Counted from the stretch's first letter, positions 18,326 through 26,570 are shown. The stretch is DNA of 64,000 nucleotides from Culicoidibacter larvae (GCF_005771635.1 NZ_VBWP01000005.1:62001-126000), one strand, 5' to 3'. Numbers and translations are program-made. Notes: generated by a model not told the origin, from the letters alone.

Positions 18326-19197
18326 GAACTCACTTCACTCTTTTCCTTACCGCTCATTCGGGTCTTAGTAAGATAAACATCATCACAAAAACCTTTTAAC
18401 GAATTAAACAAACGGGTTGCCTGATTTTCACTGCTAAACAGCGCATACATAGTTGGTCCGCTGCCGCTCATCAAGACACCTTGCGTTGTACTTGCATCCA
18501 TAACCTGTTTAATTTTTACAATCTCATCTTTGTTATAGTTGGCTAAAACATTACTTAGTAATGCGCCAATTTGGGTAACATCCTGGCTTTCAATTGCAGC
18601 AATCATTGCCGTAGTATCCGGATGCACGATATTATTTAAATTCAATATGTCATATACCCGTGCCGTTGAAAAACCAAACTTCGGTTTGGCCAACACCACA
18701 AAACAACTTGGCATCGGTGCAATCAGCTCAAGTACCTCACCGCGACCGCGGGCAAGCGCAGTATTTCCACGCACGCAGAATGGCACATCCGAGCCAATCT
18801 GAGCGCCAAGTTCCTCAAGCTCGCCAAGCGAAAGCTTGAGTTCCCAAAGCGTGTTTAACCCGCGCAAGGTGGCCGCCGCATCGCTGCTGCCACCAGCAAG
18901 TCCGGCAGCAACCGGAATCTGCTTATTAATAGCAATATTTACCCCATATTCAACACCAAAATGTTGTTGCAATAAAAAAGCGGCCTTGTAGCATAAGTTC
19001 TCCTCATTAACCGGAATCGAACCGCCCTCGGCACTTAAAAGAATTTGTTTATCATCCCGTTTGCTAAATGATAAATAATCTGCAAGCTCAAGCGATGTCA
19101 TAATCATCTCAACTTCATGATAACCATCATCACGTTTAAACAAGACATCCAATGTTAAATTAATCTTCGCATATGCTTTCTCGATAACTTCTCCCAT
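18322..19197 (-). CDS. ispE: 4-diphosphocytidyl-2-C-methyl-D-erythritol kinase
   Basis: Phosphorylates CDP-methylerythritol in the non-mevalonate isoprenoid pathway. The GHMP-kinase ATP motif PVAAGLAGGSSDAAATLRGL lies near residue 92, YAKINLTLDVL is at the N-terminus and LMSGSGPTMYALF is the C-terminal glycine loop. Length (291) is normal. AAGGAGCCGAT precedes the ATG. It is the first gene of the operon with the ECF module and truA, which is a different partner from the ribosomal protein genes often seen there. Confidence 0.95.
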   Translation of the reverse strand: MGEVIEKAYAKINLTLDVLFKRDDGYHEVEMIMTSLELADYLSFSKRDDKQILLSAEGGSIPVNEENLCYKAAFLLQQHFGVEYGVNIAINKQIPVAAGLAGGSSDAAATLRGLNTLWELKLSLGELEELGAQIGSDVPFCVRGNTALARGRGEVLELIAPMPSCFVVLAKPKFGFSTARVYDILNLNNIVHPDTTAMIAAIESQDVTQIGALLSNVLANYNKDEIVKIKQVMDASTTQGVLMSGSGPTMYALFSSENQATRLFNSLKGFCDDVYLTKTRMSGKEKSEVSS

Positions 19198-19259
19198 ATC
19201 GGCTCCTTAAATAAAACGCACAATCTATTCAAAATACCAATCGCGCACTCATCTTTGTT

Positions 19260-19289
19260 ATTTTACCATTTCCCAAGCAGGTAGTGCAA
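19260..19289 (-). promoter_or_regulatory. Promoter of the ispE operon
   Basis: TTGCAC and TAAAAT separated by 18 bases on the minus strand, about 65 bases before the ispE start. Confidence 0.55.
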
Positions 19290-19305
19290 GTGTCTGGACA
19301 GAATA

Positions 19306-19335
19306 GAGCAATAAAAAGTAATAATTACTTATTCC
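19306..19335 (-). terminator. Terminator-like hairpin at the far end of the intergenic repeat region
   Basis: AAGTAAT and ATTACTT pair and are followed by TTTATTGCTC on minus. The 13 bases GAGCAATAAAAAG (plus) also occur at 19533-19545 in the hairpin after the next gene. The whole 19198-19559 gap holds the ispE promoter, this hairpin, about 70 bases with nothing recognised, the foldback repeat and the second hairpin. Confidence 0.5.
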
Positions 19336-19408
19336 AAAAGAGTGTTGATATAAGCGACATTCTCAATTTTGATATAAGATTGTGCTTCCATTAAAACGGT
19401 CACTTTCG

Positions 19409-19532
19409 GACTGATTGAAAACGTTTGAAATTACAAAAAATCGGCAAAAGTTGTGATTGAGCGTATCTCGACATACGTGATTGAGCAAGTTTTGTCAATT
19501 TTTATGGAATTGCGAGCGTTTCTCAACAGACT
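19409..19532. repeat. Foldback repeat, copy A
   Basis: About 124 bases that fold into one long imperfect hairpin. The outer arms pair from GACTGATTGAAAACG inward against the complement of CGTTTCTCAACAGAC. Next come ATTACAAAAAATCGGCAAAA against the TTTTGTCAATTTTTATGGAAT side. At the apex GTGATTGAGC occurs at 19453-19462 and again at 19477-19486 in the same orientation, so the two copies face each other as an unpaired internal loop below a GTAT/ATAC tip. A related copy lies at 44519-44640. No coding potential is evident. Confidence 0.75.
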
Positions 19533-19536
19533 GAGC

Positions 19537-19563
19537 AATAAAAAGCGACAATCGCTTCTTTAT
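19537..19563 (-). terminator. Terminator after the 19560-20129 gene
   Basis: AAGCGA-TTG-TCGCTT followed by TTTATTGCTC on minus, overlapping the stop codon. Confidence 0.65.
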
Positions 19564-20129
19564 TGCCGCTCTTCCCCGCCATCAGTCATAAGCTGAATAG
19601 CCTTAAGTGGTGCTACCGGATTCATTTGCAACATCACTGAATCACCAAGATTAACGCGTTGCTCCACACTAACCGGAACCGCCAATCGCAAAGGAAAAAT
19701 ACTTCTGGTCTCAACCTCGAGCTCCAGTCCATTCACTGCCAGTACTCTGGCACCAACTTGCAAAACCGGCAAATCTTCAACCCGCAAGACCGCTAAATCA
19801 TCTACAAATTGATAACTACCGCTAACCTCATCGTATTCAATAGCCAAGGTTCGCATCACCATAAACTCACTAATGCCAAATACATCCTCCAAGTAAATCT
19901 GCTTACCATTCTTTAAAGTAATAAAAAATGAAACCTGAACTTGAAAATCATTAATAACCCGGGCAGCGGTAATTGTTGCCGGAAATATTGGCCACGGACT
20001 ATTCTGAGTTATCCGTGCCAGCACCCTCGCCTGACGGCGACGGCGATTATAATGAATTAACCATGTAACTGCCACCAAAATTACCAGTACAAAACCGATA
20101 ATTAAAAGCACTTCATACGAACCAAACAT
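19560..20129 (-). CDS. Membrane-anchored protein of unknown function
   Basis: A 189-residue protein that I do not recognise. One hydrophobic helix spans residues 7-26 (VLLIIGFVLVILVAVTWLIH), followed by an arginine-rich stretch RRRRQAR that places the remainder in the cytoplasm. The remainder (about 40-189) is rich in alternating hydrophobic residues and looks beta-stranded, as in OB-fold or SH3-like domains. RBS GGGTGGTGATTGG precedes the ATG. It stands alone between the flavodoxin gene and ispE and is followed by a terminator and the foldback repeat. Confidence 0.7.
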   Translation of the reverse strand: MFGSYEVLLIIGFVLVILVAVTWLIHYNRRRRQARVLARITQNSPWPIFPATITAARVINDFQVQVSFFITLKNGKQIYLEDVFGISEFMVMRTLAIEYDEVSGSYQFVDDLAVLRVEDLPVLQVGARVLAVNGLELEVETRSIFPLRLAVPVSVEQRVNLGDSVMLQMNPVAPLKAIQLMTDGGEERQ

Positions 20130-20198
20130 CCAATCACCACCCTTACAACTTCATTATATCATGAGGTCTCCATGTTTTCGGGTGTGATTGCACTAAAA

Positions 20199-20222
20199 AA
20201 CAGGTGGTCAAAACCACCTGTT
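20199..20222 (-). terminator. Terminator of the flavodoxin gene
   Basis: AACAGGTGGT with its complement around a 4-base loop, ending in TTTTTTAG on minus. Confidence 0.85.
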
Positions 20223-20229
20223 CAAAACG

Positions 20230-20721
20230 CTATAATTGATTAATAAACGCTGCCAAGCGTTCTTCCGAAAGAGAAGAAACATTCTCCTTGCCACTCACCG
20301 GATTCCCCTCTTTTTTAGTCACCATCTTAATCACTTGTTTTTCAAAGAAATTCATCTTATCAAACTGATATTGCCCGCCCAAAAAGGCATACGCCTGAGC
20401 ATGCTGCAACAACTCCGGATCAAAACTCTCGCGAATAAAATTCATACTCTCCTCATAATCACGCATACCGCAAACAAAAAAAGCAAAATCCTTTTGCAAT
20501 AACAGGTCCCGCTTACTAAGCAATAAATCAGCAACTTCTTTATTCAATGAGCCGGCATAAATTGAAGTTCCAACAATAACTCGCTTTGCCGCTGCCAAAT
20601 CCTCTGCCGAAAAATCCTTCACCGCACTCACAACAACTTCACCATCCAACTGAGCTGCCACTTTTTGGGCACAATCCTCGGTCGTCCCATACTTCCCACC
20701 ATAAATAATCAATGAATCCAT
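20230..20721 (-). CDS. Flavodoxin-domain protein
   Basis: A 163-residue single-domain protein with an FMN phosphate loop near the N-terminus (YGGKYGTTEDCAQ, residues 7-19) and a second nucleotide-side loop VGTSIYAGS near 50. This matches the HemG/flavodoxin_5 branch, which includes menaquinone-dependent protoporphyrinogen oxidase. No haem biosynthesis gene is nearby, so it is safer to call it an FMN-binding electron carrier of unknown partner. AGGAGCGGTTAGGA precedes the ATG, and a terminator follows the stop. Confidence 0.82.
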   Translation of the reverse strand: MDSLIIYGGKYGTTEDCAQKVAAQLDGEVVVSAVKDFSAEDLAAAKRVIVGTSIYAGSLNKEVADLLLSKRDLLLQKDFAFFVCGMRDYEESMNFIRESFDPELLQHAQAYAFLGGQYQFDKMNFFEKQVIKMVTKKEGNPVSGKENVSSLSEERLAAFINQL

Positions 20722-20773
20722 TCCTAACCGCTCCTTTCATTTATTGTAACATTTGTTTTTATAGAAAGCCATA

Positions 20774-20808
20774 AAAAGCGGCGTGCTCCATCGTGGCACG
20801 CCGCTTTT
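20774..20808 (-). terminator. Terminator of the dipeptidase-metQ operon
   Basis: A 13-base stem AAAAGCGGCGTGC with its complement, 9-base loop, T-rich tail on minus. Confidence 0.88.
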
Positions 20809-20826
20809 AAAAATTTCTCCCAAGAC

Positions 20827-21642
20827 CTAGTTATTTACCGGAATAATTGTTCCGGGAAAGTTCTCATTAATATATTTTTGTGTTTCTGCAGAGTGCAAGA
20901 CTTCATCAAGAATTTTGAACTCTTCTTTACCAGCATCAGCAGTACGAGTTACAACAACATTAATATAGGCGCTGTCTTCACCCTCTAAAATAATAGCTTC
21001 CTCTGCAGGTTTTAAGCCGGCATTAGTAGCAAAGCCACTATTGATGAACACTAAATCAGCCTCATCATATTGATATGTTTGTGCTGTCATTGCCGGGTCA
21101 ACATCCATTTTAAATTGTAAATTTTTAGGATTATCAACAATATCAGCAAGGGTAGCATTAACCGGATCAACGCCATCTTTCAAAGTAATGACACCCTCTT
21201 TATCCAACAATGTTAAGATTCGTCCGTGGTCAGCAACACTGCTGCTGGTAATAATCAAACCGCCCTCTGGCAATTGGTCCAAACTGGTAATCCGTTTTGA
21301 GTAGCCGCCAATTGGTGCAACATACACATTGCTGGCAATACTAAAGTCATAGCCATTTTCAGCTATAGCTTTGTTCAGAAAAGGAATATGCTGGAATAAA
21401 TTGGCATCGATATCGCCACCATCCAAAGCTTTATTCGGTAACACATAATCATTGAACGTTTTGATTTCAAGCTCAATTCCGCGCGCTTCAAGCTGAGGCT
21501 TGATGAACTCTAAAATTTGTGATGAGGCTCCGGCACTTGTACCGATAACAATCTTCTTGGTTTCTGGGTTTGTAGTACCGCCACAAGCCGCCAGGCTTAC
21601 TGCTAATACTCCGGTTATAATAATCGCTAAAAACTTTTTCAT
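20827..21642 (-). CDS. metQ: Methionine-type substrate-binding lipoprotein (NlpA/MetQ family)
   Basis: A 271-residue extracellular lipoprotein with signal peptide MKKFLAIIITGVLAVSLAAC (Cys 20 lipidated). The NlpA-family core includes DYVLPNKALDGGDIDANLFQ, QHIPFLN and DLVFINSGFA, all seen in MetQ proteins that bind methionine. It follows the dipeptidase gene by 13 bases and shares the SAM riboswitch upstream of it, which supports a methionine-related ligand. The ATPase MetN and permease MetI are not adjacent and must be elsewhere if it works as an importer. AAGGAGAAGATATAT precedes the ATG. Confidence 0.9.
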   Translation of the reverse strand: MKKFLAIIITGVLAVSLAACGGTTNPETKKIVIGTSAGASSQILEFIKPQLEARGIELEIKTFNDYVLPNKALDGGDIDANLFQHIPFLNKAIAENGYDFSIASNVYVAPIGGYSKRITSLDQLPEGGLIITSSSVADHGRILTLLDKEGVITLKDGVDPVNATLADIVDNPKNLQFKMDVDPAMTAQTYQYDEADLVFINSGFATNAGLKPAEEAIILEGEDSAYINVVVTRTADAGKEEFKILDEVLHSAETQKYINENFPGTIIPVNN

Positions 21643-21655
21643 ATATATCTTCTCC

Positions 21656-23053
21656 TTAATCTTCTTTAGTCGCTAATGTGTAGTAAACATCAGCATAAAT
21701 TGCAGTCGCTTGTAAAAGCGTATCTATCTCAATGAATTCGTCAATCTGATGAGCATTCTGCTCATCGCATGGCTTTAACGGTCCAAAACAAACCGCTCCC
21801 GGGAACCGGCGCGCATAAGTGCCGCCACCCGTGGTTTTCAATGGCGTCTCATCACCGGTGTGTGCCTTATATATTTGATGCAGCGTTTGCACAAACTCGC
21901 CTTTCGGGTCACTATAATGCAGCGGGTAGAAAGCCTCGAGCGAAGTGTTCAGCCCGAGTCGGCTGAATACTTCGCCAATTTTCTCCAAGCCAAGTTTGTC
22001 ATCCCACCCTTTCGGATAGCGGATATTTAAACGGATATACAACTCGCCATCTGCATAGCGGACGATGCCGGTGTTTAAAGTTAAACTGCCCATTTCCTCA
22101 TCATCACAAGCTATATCTAAGCGAACTCCGGCAGTATCCTGAGCAACAGTTTGCTGCAAGATATCAATCACCGGACTGCTGATTTTGGCGGTTTCAAAGA
22201 AGTCCAGCAAAATAAAGTTTGCGTTCAATCCTTCATGCGGTACCTTCGCATGCACCGAAATACCGGTTGCTTGCAGTTCCACTGTCTGCGCGTCATGCAT
22301 TACTGCAACACCCTGCTGCCCGCGCCGTGCTAAGAACTTACGGTATTCAGTTGCCACTGCTTCGCTGTCACTGACATGCAAACGTACCGTTGCCTGATCC
22401 GGCACAACATTAGCACGTTCGCCGCCTTGCCAGCTGAGTACCGTATCATCAGCAACAGTTCCGGCAACATCATAAATAATAAAGCCTTTTTCTGCATAAG
22501 TCATTGGAAACTCACCATCAGGAACAATCGCATATTTAGGGTAATCACGATATTTGAAATAAGTATCCAAGCAGCGCCAAATACTCGTTTCTTCATCGCC
22601 ACCTAAAATCAATTTCAACTTCTTTCCGGCAACTTCCGGCAAACGGCTAACAATCCGCAATGCCGCATAGGCAGCAATCGTGCCACCCTTGTTATCGTTT
22701 GAGCCACGTCCGTAAACCCGACCATTGTCGACTACGCCGCCAAACTGCGGATAACTCCAGCCCGGAGTTACCGGCACTACATCCAAGTGGCCAACAAAAG
22801 CAATCTCGTCGCCATCTCCAGCAGTAATTTCACCGGCGCAGTATTCGAAGTTTTCATGTTTGAAACCATCGCGTTCAGCAAGTGTGTACATGCAATCAAA
22901 AGCATCCCGGATCGGTTCCCCTAAAGGTGCATCTTTAGTAATCTTTGCCTCATCGTAAACACTGGGCACCTGCACAATAGTTTGCAAATCGGCAATGATT
23001 TGCTCACGGTCTTTTTCAACCAAATCTTGCCAAAACTCTGCACTTTTACTCAT
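21656..23053 (-). CDS. pepV: M20 family dipeptidase, PepV-like
   Basis: A zinc dipeptidase of the PepV/Sapep branch of peptidase family M20, cleaving short peptides inside the cell. Metal and catalytic motifs: GHLDVVPVTPGW (His and Asp near residue 85), GRGSNDNKGG (bridging Asp), and GGDEETS (catalytic and metal Glu). The lid domain sits between. The 465-residue length matches PepV. The start at 23053 is chosen because TGGAGGAAAAACG precedes that ATG. The gene sits directly behind a SAM riboswitch and before metQ, so here it probably feeds on methionine-containing dipeptides; that link is inference. Confidence 0.93.
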   Translation of the reverse strand: MSKSAEFWQDLVEKDREQIIADLQTIVQVPSVYDEAKITKDAPLGEPIRDAFDCMYTLAERDGFKHENFEYCAGEITAGDGDEIAFVGHLDVVPVTPGWSYPQFGGVVDNGRVYGRGSNDNKGGTIAAYAALRIVSRLPEVAGKKLKLILGGDEETSIWRCLDTYFKYRDYPKYAIVPDGEFPMTYAEKGFIIYDVAGTVADDTVLSWQGGERANVVPDQATVRLHVSDSEAVATEYRKFLARRGQQGVAVMHDAQTVELQATGISVHAKVPHEGLNANFILLDFFETAKISSPVIDILQQTVAQDTAGVRLDIACDDEEMGSLTLNTGIVRYADGELYIRLNIRYPKGWDDKLGLEKIGEVFSRLGLNTSLEAFYPLHYSDPKGEFVQTLHQIYKAHTGDETPLKTTGGGTYARRFPGAVCFGPLKPCDEQNAHQIDEFIEIDTLLQATAIYADVYYTLATKED

Positions 23054-23089
23054 CGTTTTTCCTCCAAAATTCAATTTGAATAAATAAAA

Positions 23090-23115
23090 AACCTTCCTGT
23101 AAGAACAGAAAGGCG
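23090..23115 (-). terminator. Expression-platform terminator of the SAM riboswitch
   Basis: CCTTTCTGT-TCTT-ACAGGAAGG followed by TTTTTTATTTATT on minus, between the aptamer and the dipeptidase start. It should form when SAM is bound. Confidence 0.9.
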
Positions 23116-23137
23116 ATTTTACTCAAAACGAATTCTG

Positions 23138-23242
23138 CTCTCATCTCCCAAAGAAGTACTTCTTTGCAGGAATTAGCACCTTGTACATTGTACAGGTTGC
23201 CGGGCATCATCGGGCCAGTCCCTCCGCCACTCTGGATAAGAG
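23138..23242 (-). ncRNA. SAM-I (S-box) riboswitch aptamer
   Basis: On the minus strand the P1 helix is CTCTTATC (5' side, at 23242) with GATGAGAG (3' side, at 23138). The conserved core follows P1: AGAGTGGCGGAGGGA, then GGCCCGATGATGCCCGGCAA with the kink-turn and pseudoknot parts, then the P3 stem CTTGTAC-like pair and a P4 hairpin (AAAGAAGTACTTCTTTG). This order is diagnostic of the S-box. The terminator at 23090-23115 completes it. By analogy, high SAM switches off the dipeptidase-metQ operon. Confidence 0.95.
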
Positions 23243-23262
23243 TATTTTTATTTATTAGACTC

Positions 23263-23292
23263 ATGGTACTACAAAAGTTAAATTGCTGTCAA
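23263..23292 (-). promoter_or_regulatory. Promoter of the riboswitch transcript
   Basis: TTGACA and TACCAT separated by 18 bases on minus, placed about 20 bases before the S-box aptamer. Confidence 0.65.
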
Positions 23293-23294
23293 GG

Positions 23295-24182
23295 TTATTT
23301 TTGATTATTGGATAAAATTGTTTCAATCTGGTCAAACAGATTGAAAATCGCCTGCACATGCTCATTGACGACTGCATCATCCTCAATCGGATATGAAAAC
23401 CGCTGATTAGAAATTATGCCATATCGCTGATACGCACGGCGCACATTCTCTTGGTTCAAAGCGCCGCCAACACGCTGCAATAACTGGATGTGCATATAGA
23501 CATCTGCCAGTAAAGTAATAATGGTTAGCAGTTGGTCTTCACTATCATCACCAGTTAAGCTATCATCGAGCAAACGCCGACGTATAGTCCGCAATTGCTG
23601 CAACTCCGGAATAAACTGATGCAATGGCGATGGACTCGTCCCTTGCTTTCGCAGTAAGGCGGCAACATACGTTTGCATCTCTGCCAGCAGCTTGCCGGCC
23701 GCATCATAAAACACCGCATCGCTGCTACGCGCGCGCCGCCGATAAAAGTAAGAAACAACCAATGCTACTGCAACTCCGACTAGTGCTGCCGACAACCGGC
23801 TCCAAACATATTCAATTGGTGCCTGCATTGCGCCACCGCTTAGCAGCATGATAACAATAATGGCAATAATTGGTGTGAAGGTACGTAAAAATACATACCC
23901 GGCATACACACTAATGGCCACCCCTACAGGCACAAATAAAATATTCTCCGGCACCACAATATAAAAGAGCAAACCAATAATGCTACCGAGAATCGTGCCG
24001 ACAATCCGTGAATTGCCGGCGCGAATAGTTTCCCGCCGAGTCAGCTGAATCGCAAACAAAACATTGAAAAACAAAAACATCGGGAATGGGAAGAAACCTG
24101 GTATCAGTAAGTAGATGATGCTAGCCAAGAGCATGCTGATAAAAAGCAATTGAGTCCCAGCATCAAAATATTTTTTCATCAT
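23295..24182 (-). CDS. FUSC/aromatic-acid-exporter-like membrane protein (B)
   Basis: A 295-residue protein with about six membrane helices in the first 165 residues and a soluble, helical C-terminal tail starting at YRRRARSS. The pattern and segments such as RETIRAGNSRIVGTILGSIIG match the FUSC/ArAE (YgaE/DUF939-type) family. The start codon overlaps the stop of the preceding paralogue by four bases (ATGA). The pair may act as a heteromeric exporter or channel; the substrate is unknown. Confidence 0.75.
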   Translation of the reverse strand: MMKKYFDAGTQLLFISMLLASIIYLLIPGFFPFPMFLFFNVLFAIQLTRRETIRAGNSRIVGTILGSIIGLLFYIVVPENILFVPVGVAISVYAGYVFLRTFTPIIAIIVIMLLSGGAMQAPIEYVWSRLSAALVGVAVALVVSYFYRRRARSSDAVFYDAAGKLLAEMQTYVAALLRKQGTSPSPLHQFIPELQQLRTIRRRLLDDSLTGDDSEDQLLTIITLLADVYMHIQLLQRVGGALNQENVRRAYQRYGIISNQRFSYPIEDDAVVNEHVQAIFNLFDQIETILSNNQK

Positions 24183-25072
24183 AAGTCAGCCCCCCGCTCA
24201 ATTAAGATTGCTTCCAAATAATGCCATTGCGCTTCATGGGCAAGTAATTGCTCAGCATGAAAAACATAGACATGATTATAATCACCGAGGCTGCAGGCGG
24301 CAATATCATGCGCCTCAAACTGAGCAATTAAATGTACCGGCAAACAATGTTGTTCGCGTAAAATTTGACGCAAGTAAAAATAACTTTCCTCAATCTCCAA
24401 AAGCATCTGATCATATTTTAAAATGTACTCATGGCTCAACTGTTGATGGTCCTTAATTTCAGCAAAGAGTTCCTGAAGCTGAACTAATTGCTGAAACAAT
24501 GGTGTAGCATCAGTGACCACATTAGCAGCTGCATCTGCCCGGTATTGAGCAAACAAATCTTTGAATGCATGGTAGCTCATTTTAAACTGTTGCACTAGTT
24601 TCACTTGAATTCGCTCAGTTAAGACAACTGTGATGAAAGCATGGATAGCAATATCAACACCCAAGATCAAAAAGAACCACGGCTCAACATCCATTGAATA
24701 AGCAGCAATAACTAATATTGCCGGTGCCACGATTGAGCGACCAATGCCAAGAGCTTTCAAAGTGAAGATAAGTAATAACAACACGAATGGTAATGTTAGC
24801 ATCCAGGCTTGCAACCAAAGCACCGCTGCGGTTGCAAATAAGATTCCCACCAAAGAAGTTTGCACCACTAAAATTGCTTGCTTGCGCGAATGTTCCGAAG
24901 ACTGTTGGAAAATCAACAATGAAATAATAATGGTAAGCGGGAAGTAAGGTAAGGCGCCGGGAATAATTAAGTGATTAAGTAAAATCAGGCACGACAATAA
25001 AAAAGCATGCAGAATATGCACCCTCGCTAAATATGTCTGAGATAATCGTTGTAATAGCTTGCTTTGTTTCAT
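24179..25072 (-). CDS. FUSC/aromatic-acid-exporter-like membrane protein (A)
   Basis: A 297-residue protein laid out like its downstream neighbour. It has six hydrophobic helices in residues 17-165, with SRKQAILVVQTSLVGILFA in the place of the conserved RxxGTxxG-type segment, and a helical cytoplasmic tail. It is more divergent from the FUSC family than its neighbour. It starts the two-gene unit and diverges from cutC across a gap of about 100 bases. RBS GGAGGAAGGATGACAAA precedes the ATG. Confidence 0.68.
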   Translation of the reverse strand: MKQSKLLQRLSQTYLARVHILHAFLLSCLILLNHLIIPGALPYFPLTIIISLLIFQQSSEHSRKQAILVVQTSLVGILFATAAVLWLQAWMLTLPFVLLLLIFTLKALGIGRSIVAPAILVIAAYSMDVEPWFFLILGVDIAIHAFITVVLTERIQVKLVQQFKMSYHAFKDLFAQYRADAAANVVTDATPLFQQLVQLQELFAEIKDHQQLSHEYILKYDQMLLEIEESYFYLRQILREQHCLPVHLIAQFEAHDIAACSLGDYNHVYVFHAEQLLAHEAQWHYLEAILIERGADL

Positions 25073-25174
25073 TTTGTCATCCTTCCTCCTTCTATTGTAC
25101 CTATTTTTAGCAAAAATTATTTAAAATATGCTGTAAAATGATATACTAATGAGGAAATAGTTAGGAGGCATATC

Positions 25175-25843
25175 ATGTTTTTAGAAATTATTGCATTATC
25201 AGCACAGGATGTTGTCGACGCCGCTGCCGCAGATGGCGACCGGGTTGAACTTGTCAGCGACATGGCTGCTGACGGGTTGAGCCCGACTATCGAAACCTTG
25301 CGCGATGTCGCAACGGTAGCAACAATTCCGGTAATGGTGATGGTGCGTTTTCATAATCGCGATTTTATTTATAGTCAAGATGAACTTGAACAAATGGCGG
25401 CTTTCATGGACGAAGCTCGCAACTACAATATTGGCGGCTTTGTCTTCGGTACATTGAACACCGAACGTCAAGTTGACACTTATTCGTTGGAATACTTACT
25501 GGCTCATGCCGGCAATCTACCGGTAACTTTCCACCGCGCCTTTGATTGCGTCCGCGATCAAACCGAGGCTCTGGGGGTATTATTACGCTATCCACAAATA
25601 AAAACGATTTTAACCAGTGGCGGTACTCAGCCAATTGCTGAGAACATTGCTCACTTGCAACAACTTGAACGCCAAAGCAACGGACAAATCAAAATTCTTG
25701 CCGGCGGTGGCATTACTGCCGATAATTTACCAGCACTCAAAAATGCCGGTATCAAAAGCATGCACATTGGTTCGTTAGCTCGTCATTTCGGTGACTTCTT
25801 CGAAGCTATTGATATAGACTATGTACAAACTTTAAAAAAATAA
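25175..25843 (+). CDS. cutC: CutC family protein (TIM barrel)
   Basis: A 222-residue TIM-barrel protein of the CutC family, named for copper homeostasis in Escherichia coli although its biochemical role is uncertain. Diagnostic segments are RVELVSDM near residue 23, VMVRFHNRDF, GFVFGTLN, VTFHRAFD (113-120) and ILTSGGTQPIAEN, with AGGGI and HIGSLAR at the C-terminus. TAGGAGGCATATC precedes the ATG. Its promoter has TATACT at about 25142. It is monocistronic, closed by a terminator. Confidence 0.9.
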   Translation: MFLEIIALSAQDVVDAAAADGDRVELVSDMAADGLSPTIETLRDVATVATIPVMVMVRFHNRDFIYSQDELEQMAAFMDEARNYNIGGFVFGTLNTERQVDTYSLEYLLAHAGNLPVTFHRAFDCVRDQTEALGVLLRYPQIKTILTSGGTQPIAENIAHLQQLERQSNGQIKILAGGGITADNLPALKNAGIKSMHIGSLARHFGDFFEAIDIDYVQTLKK

Positions 25844-25850
25844 TGAACAG

Positions 25851-25881
25851 CAGGTTTCCACTCGGGAAACCTGCTTTTTTC
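25851..25881 (+). terminator. Terminator of cutC
   Basis: CAGGTTTCC-ACTC-GGGAAACCTG followed by CTTTTTTCTTTC on plus. Confidence 0.9.
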
Positions 25882-25922
25882 TTTCTCCTGTGATACAATA
25901 AAAACACAAAGAGGTGGTCATT

Positions 25923-26564
25923 ATGATTCAACAAGCACTCTTAGTTTTCGCTTCATTTTTCGCTATTATGAATCCCTTAGCCAATACCCCGATTTTCCTA
26001 AGTTTAACTGCCGGCGCCTCCCAAGCTGAGCGTAAAAAAATTGCTTGGCGTGCGGTGTTGGTAGCTTTTATCGTCTGTGTTGCCTTCTTTTTCCTTGGTA
26101 AGATTATTTTAGAACTATTTGGTATCACGATTCCGGCATTTCAAATTGCTGGCGGTATTATTATCTTCTCAATTGGTTTTGATATGTTGCGCAATAAAGG
26201 CTACAGTGCCAGTGTGCAAACTCCGACTAGCCTTGCAAGCGATGACCCCGACCGCAAAGATCGTTTGGATGTTGCTATTTCGCCTTTGGCAGTACCAATT
26301 CTTGCCGGCCCGGGAACAATTGCAACAATCATGAGTTTGTCAGCATCAGCAACTATTATGCAAAATATAATTGATTTGGTTATTTTTACAATATTGCTGG
26401 CAATCACCTATTTCTGCTTCATCTTCGGTGAGAAATTAGCACGATTTCTCGGACGCGAAGGGTTGAGTGCAATGACCAAATTAATGGGACTTCTGTTAGC
26501 AACCATTGGCGTGCAAATGTTTTTAACCGGCGCCGAAACTGTTATTAAAAGTCTTGGTTTTTAA
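25923..26564 (+). CDS. MarC family integral membrane protein
   Basis: A 213-residue protein with six predicted membrane helices, of the MarC family whose transport function is unknown. FFAIMNPLANTPIFLSLT near the N-terminus and AISPLAVPILAGPGTIATIM near residue 120 are the two conserved half-repeats with Asn-Pro and Gly-Pro-Gly. ATG at 25923 is chosen because GAGGTGGTCATT stands before it; an in-frame GTG 9 bases upstream lies inside that ribosome site. It is followed by a terminator. Confidence 0.9.
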   Translation: MIQQALLVFASFFAIMNPLANTPIFLSLTAGASQAERKKIAWRAVLVAFIVCVAFFFLGKIILELFGITIPAFQIAGGIIIFSIGFDMLRNKGYSASVQTPTSLASDDPDRKDRLDVAISPLAVPILAGPGTIATIMSLSASATIMQNIIDLVIFTILLAITYFCFIFGEKLARFLGREGLSAMTKLMGLLLATIGVQMFLTGAETVIKSLGF

Positions 26565-26570
26565 GTATAA

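Noticed and set aside
19198-19559. Small protein gene or tRNA in the 362-base gap before ispE
   Set aside because: No cloverleaf, no ribosome site with a sensible frame; the gap is accounted for by a promoter, hairpins and the foldback repeat, with about 70 bases unexplained.
23046-23264. Open frame of 72 codons on minus before the dipeptidase
   Set aside because: It runs across the SAM riboswitch and its terminator; the bases are explained by RNA structure.
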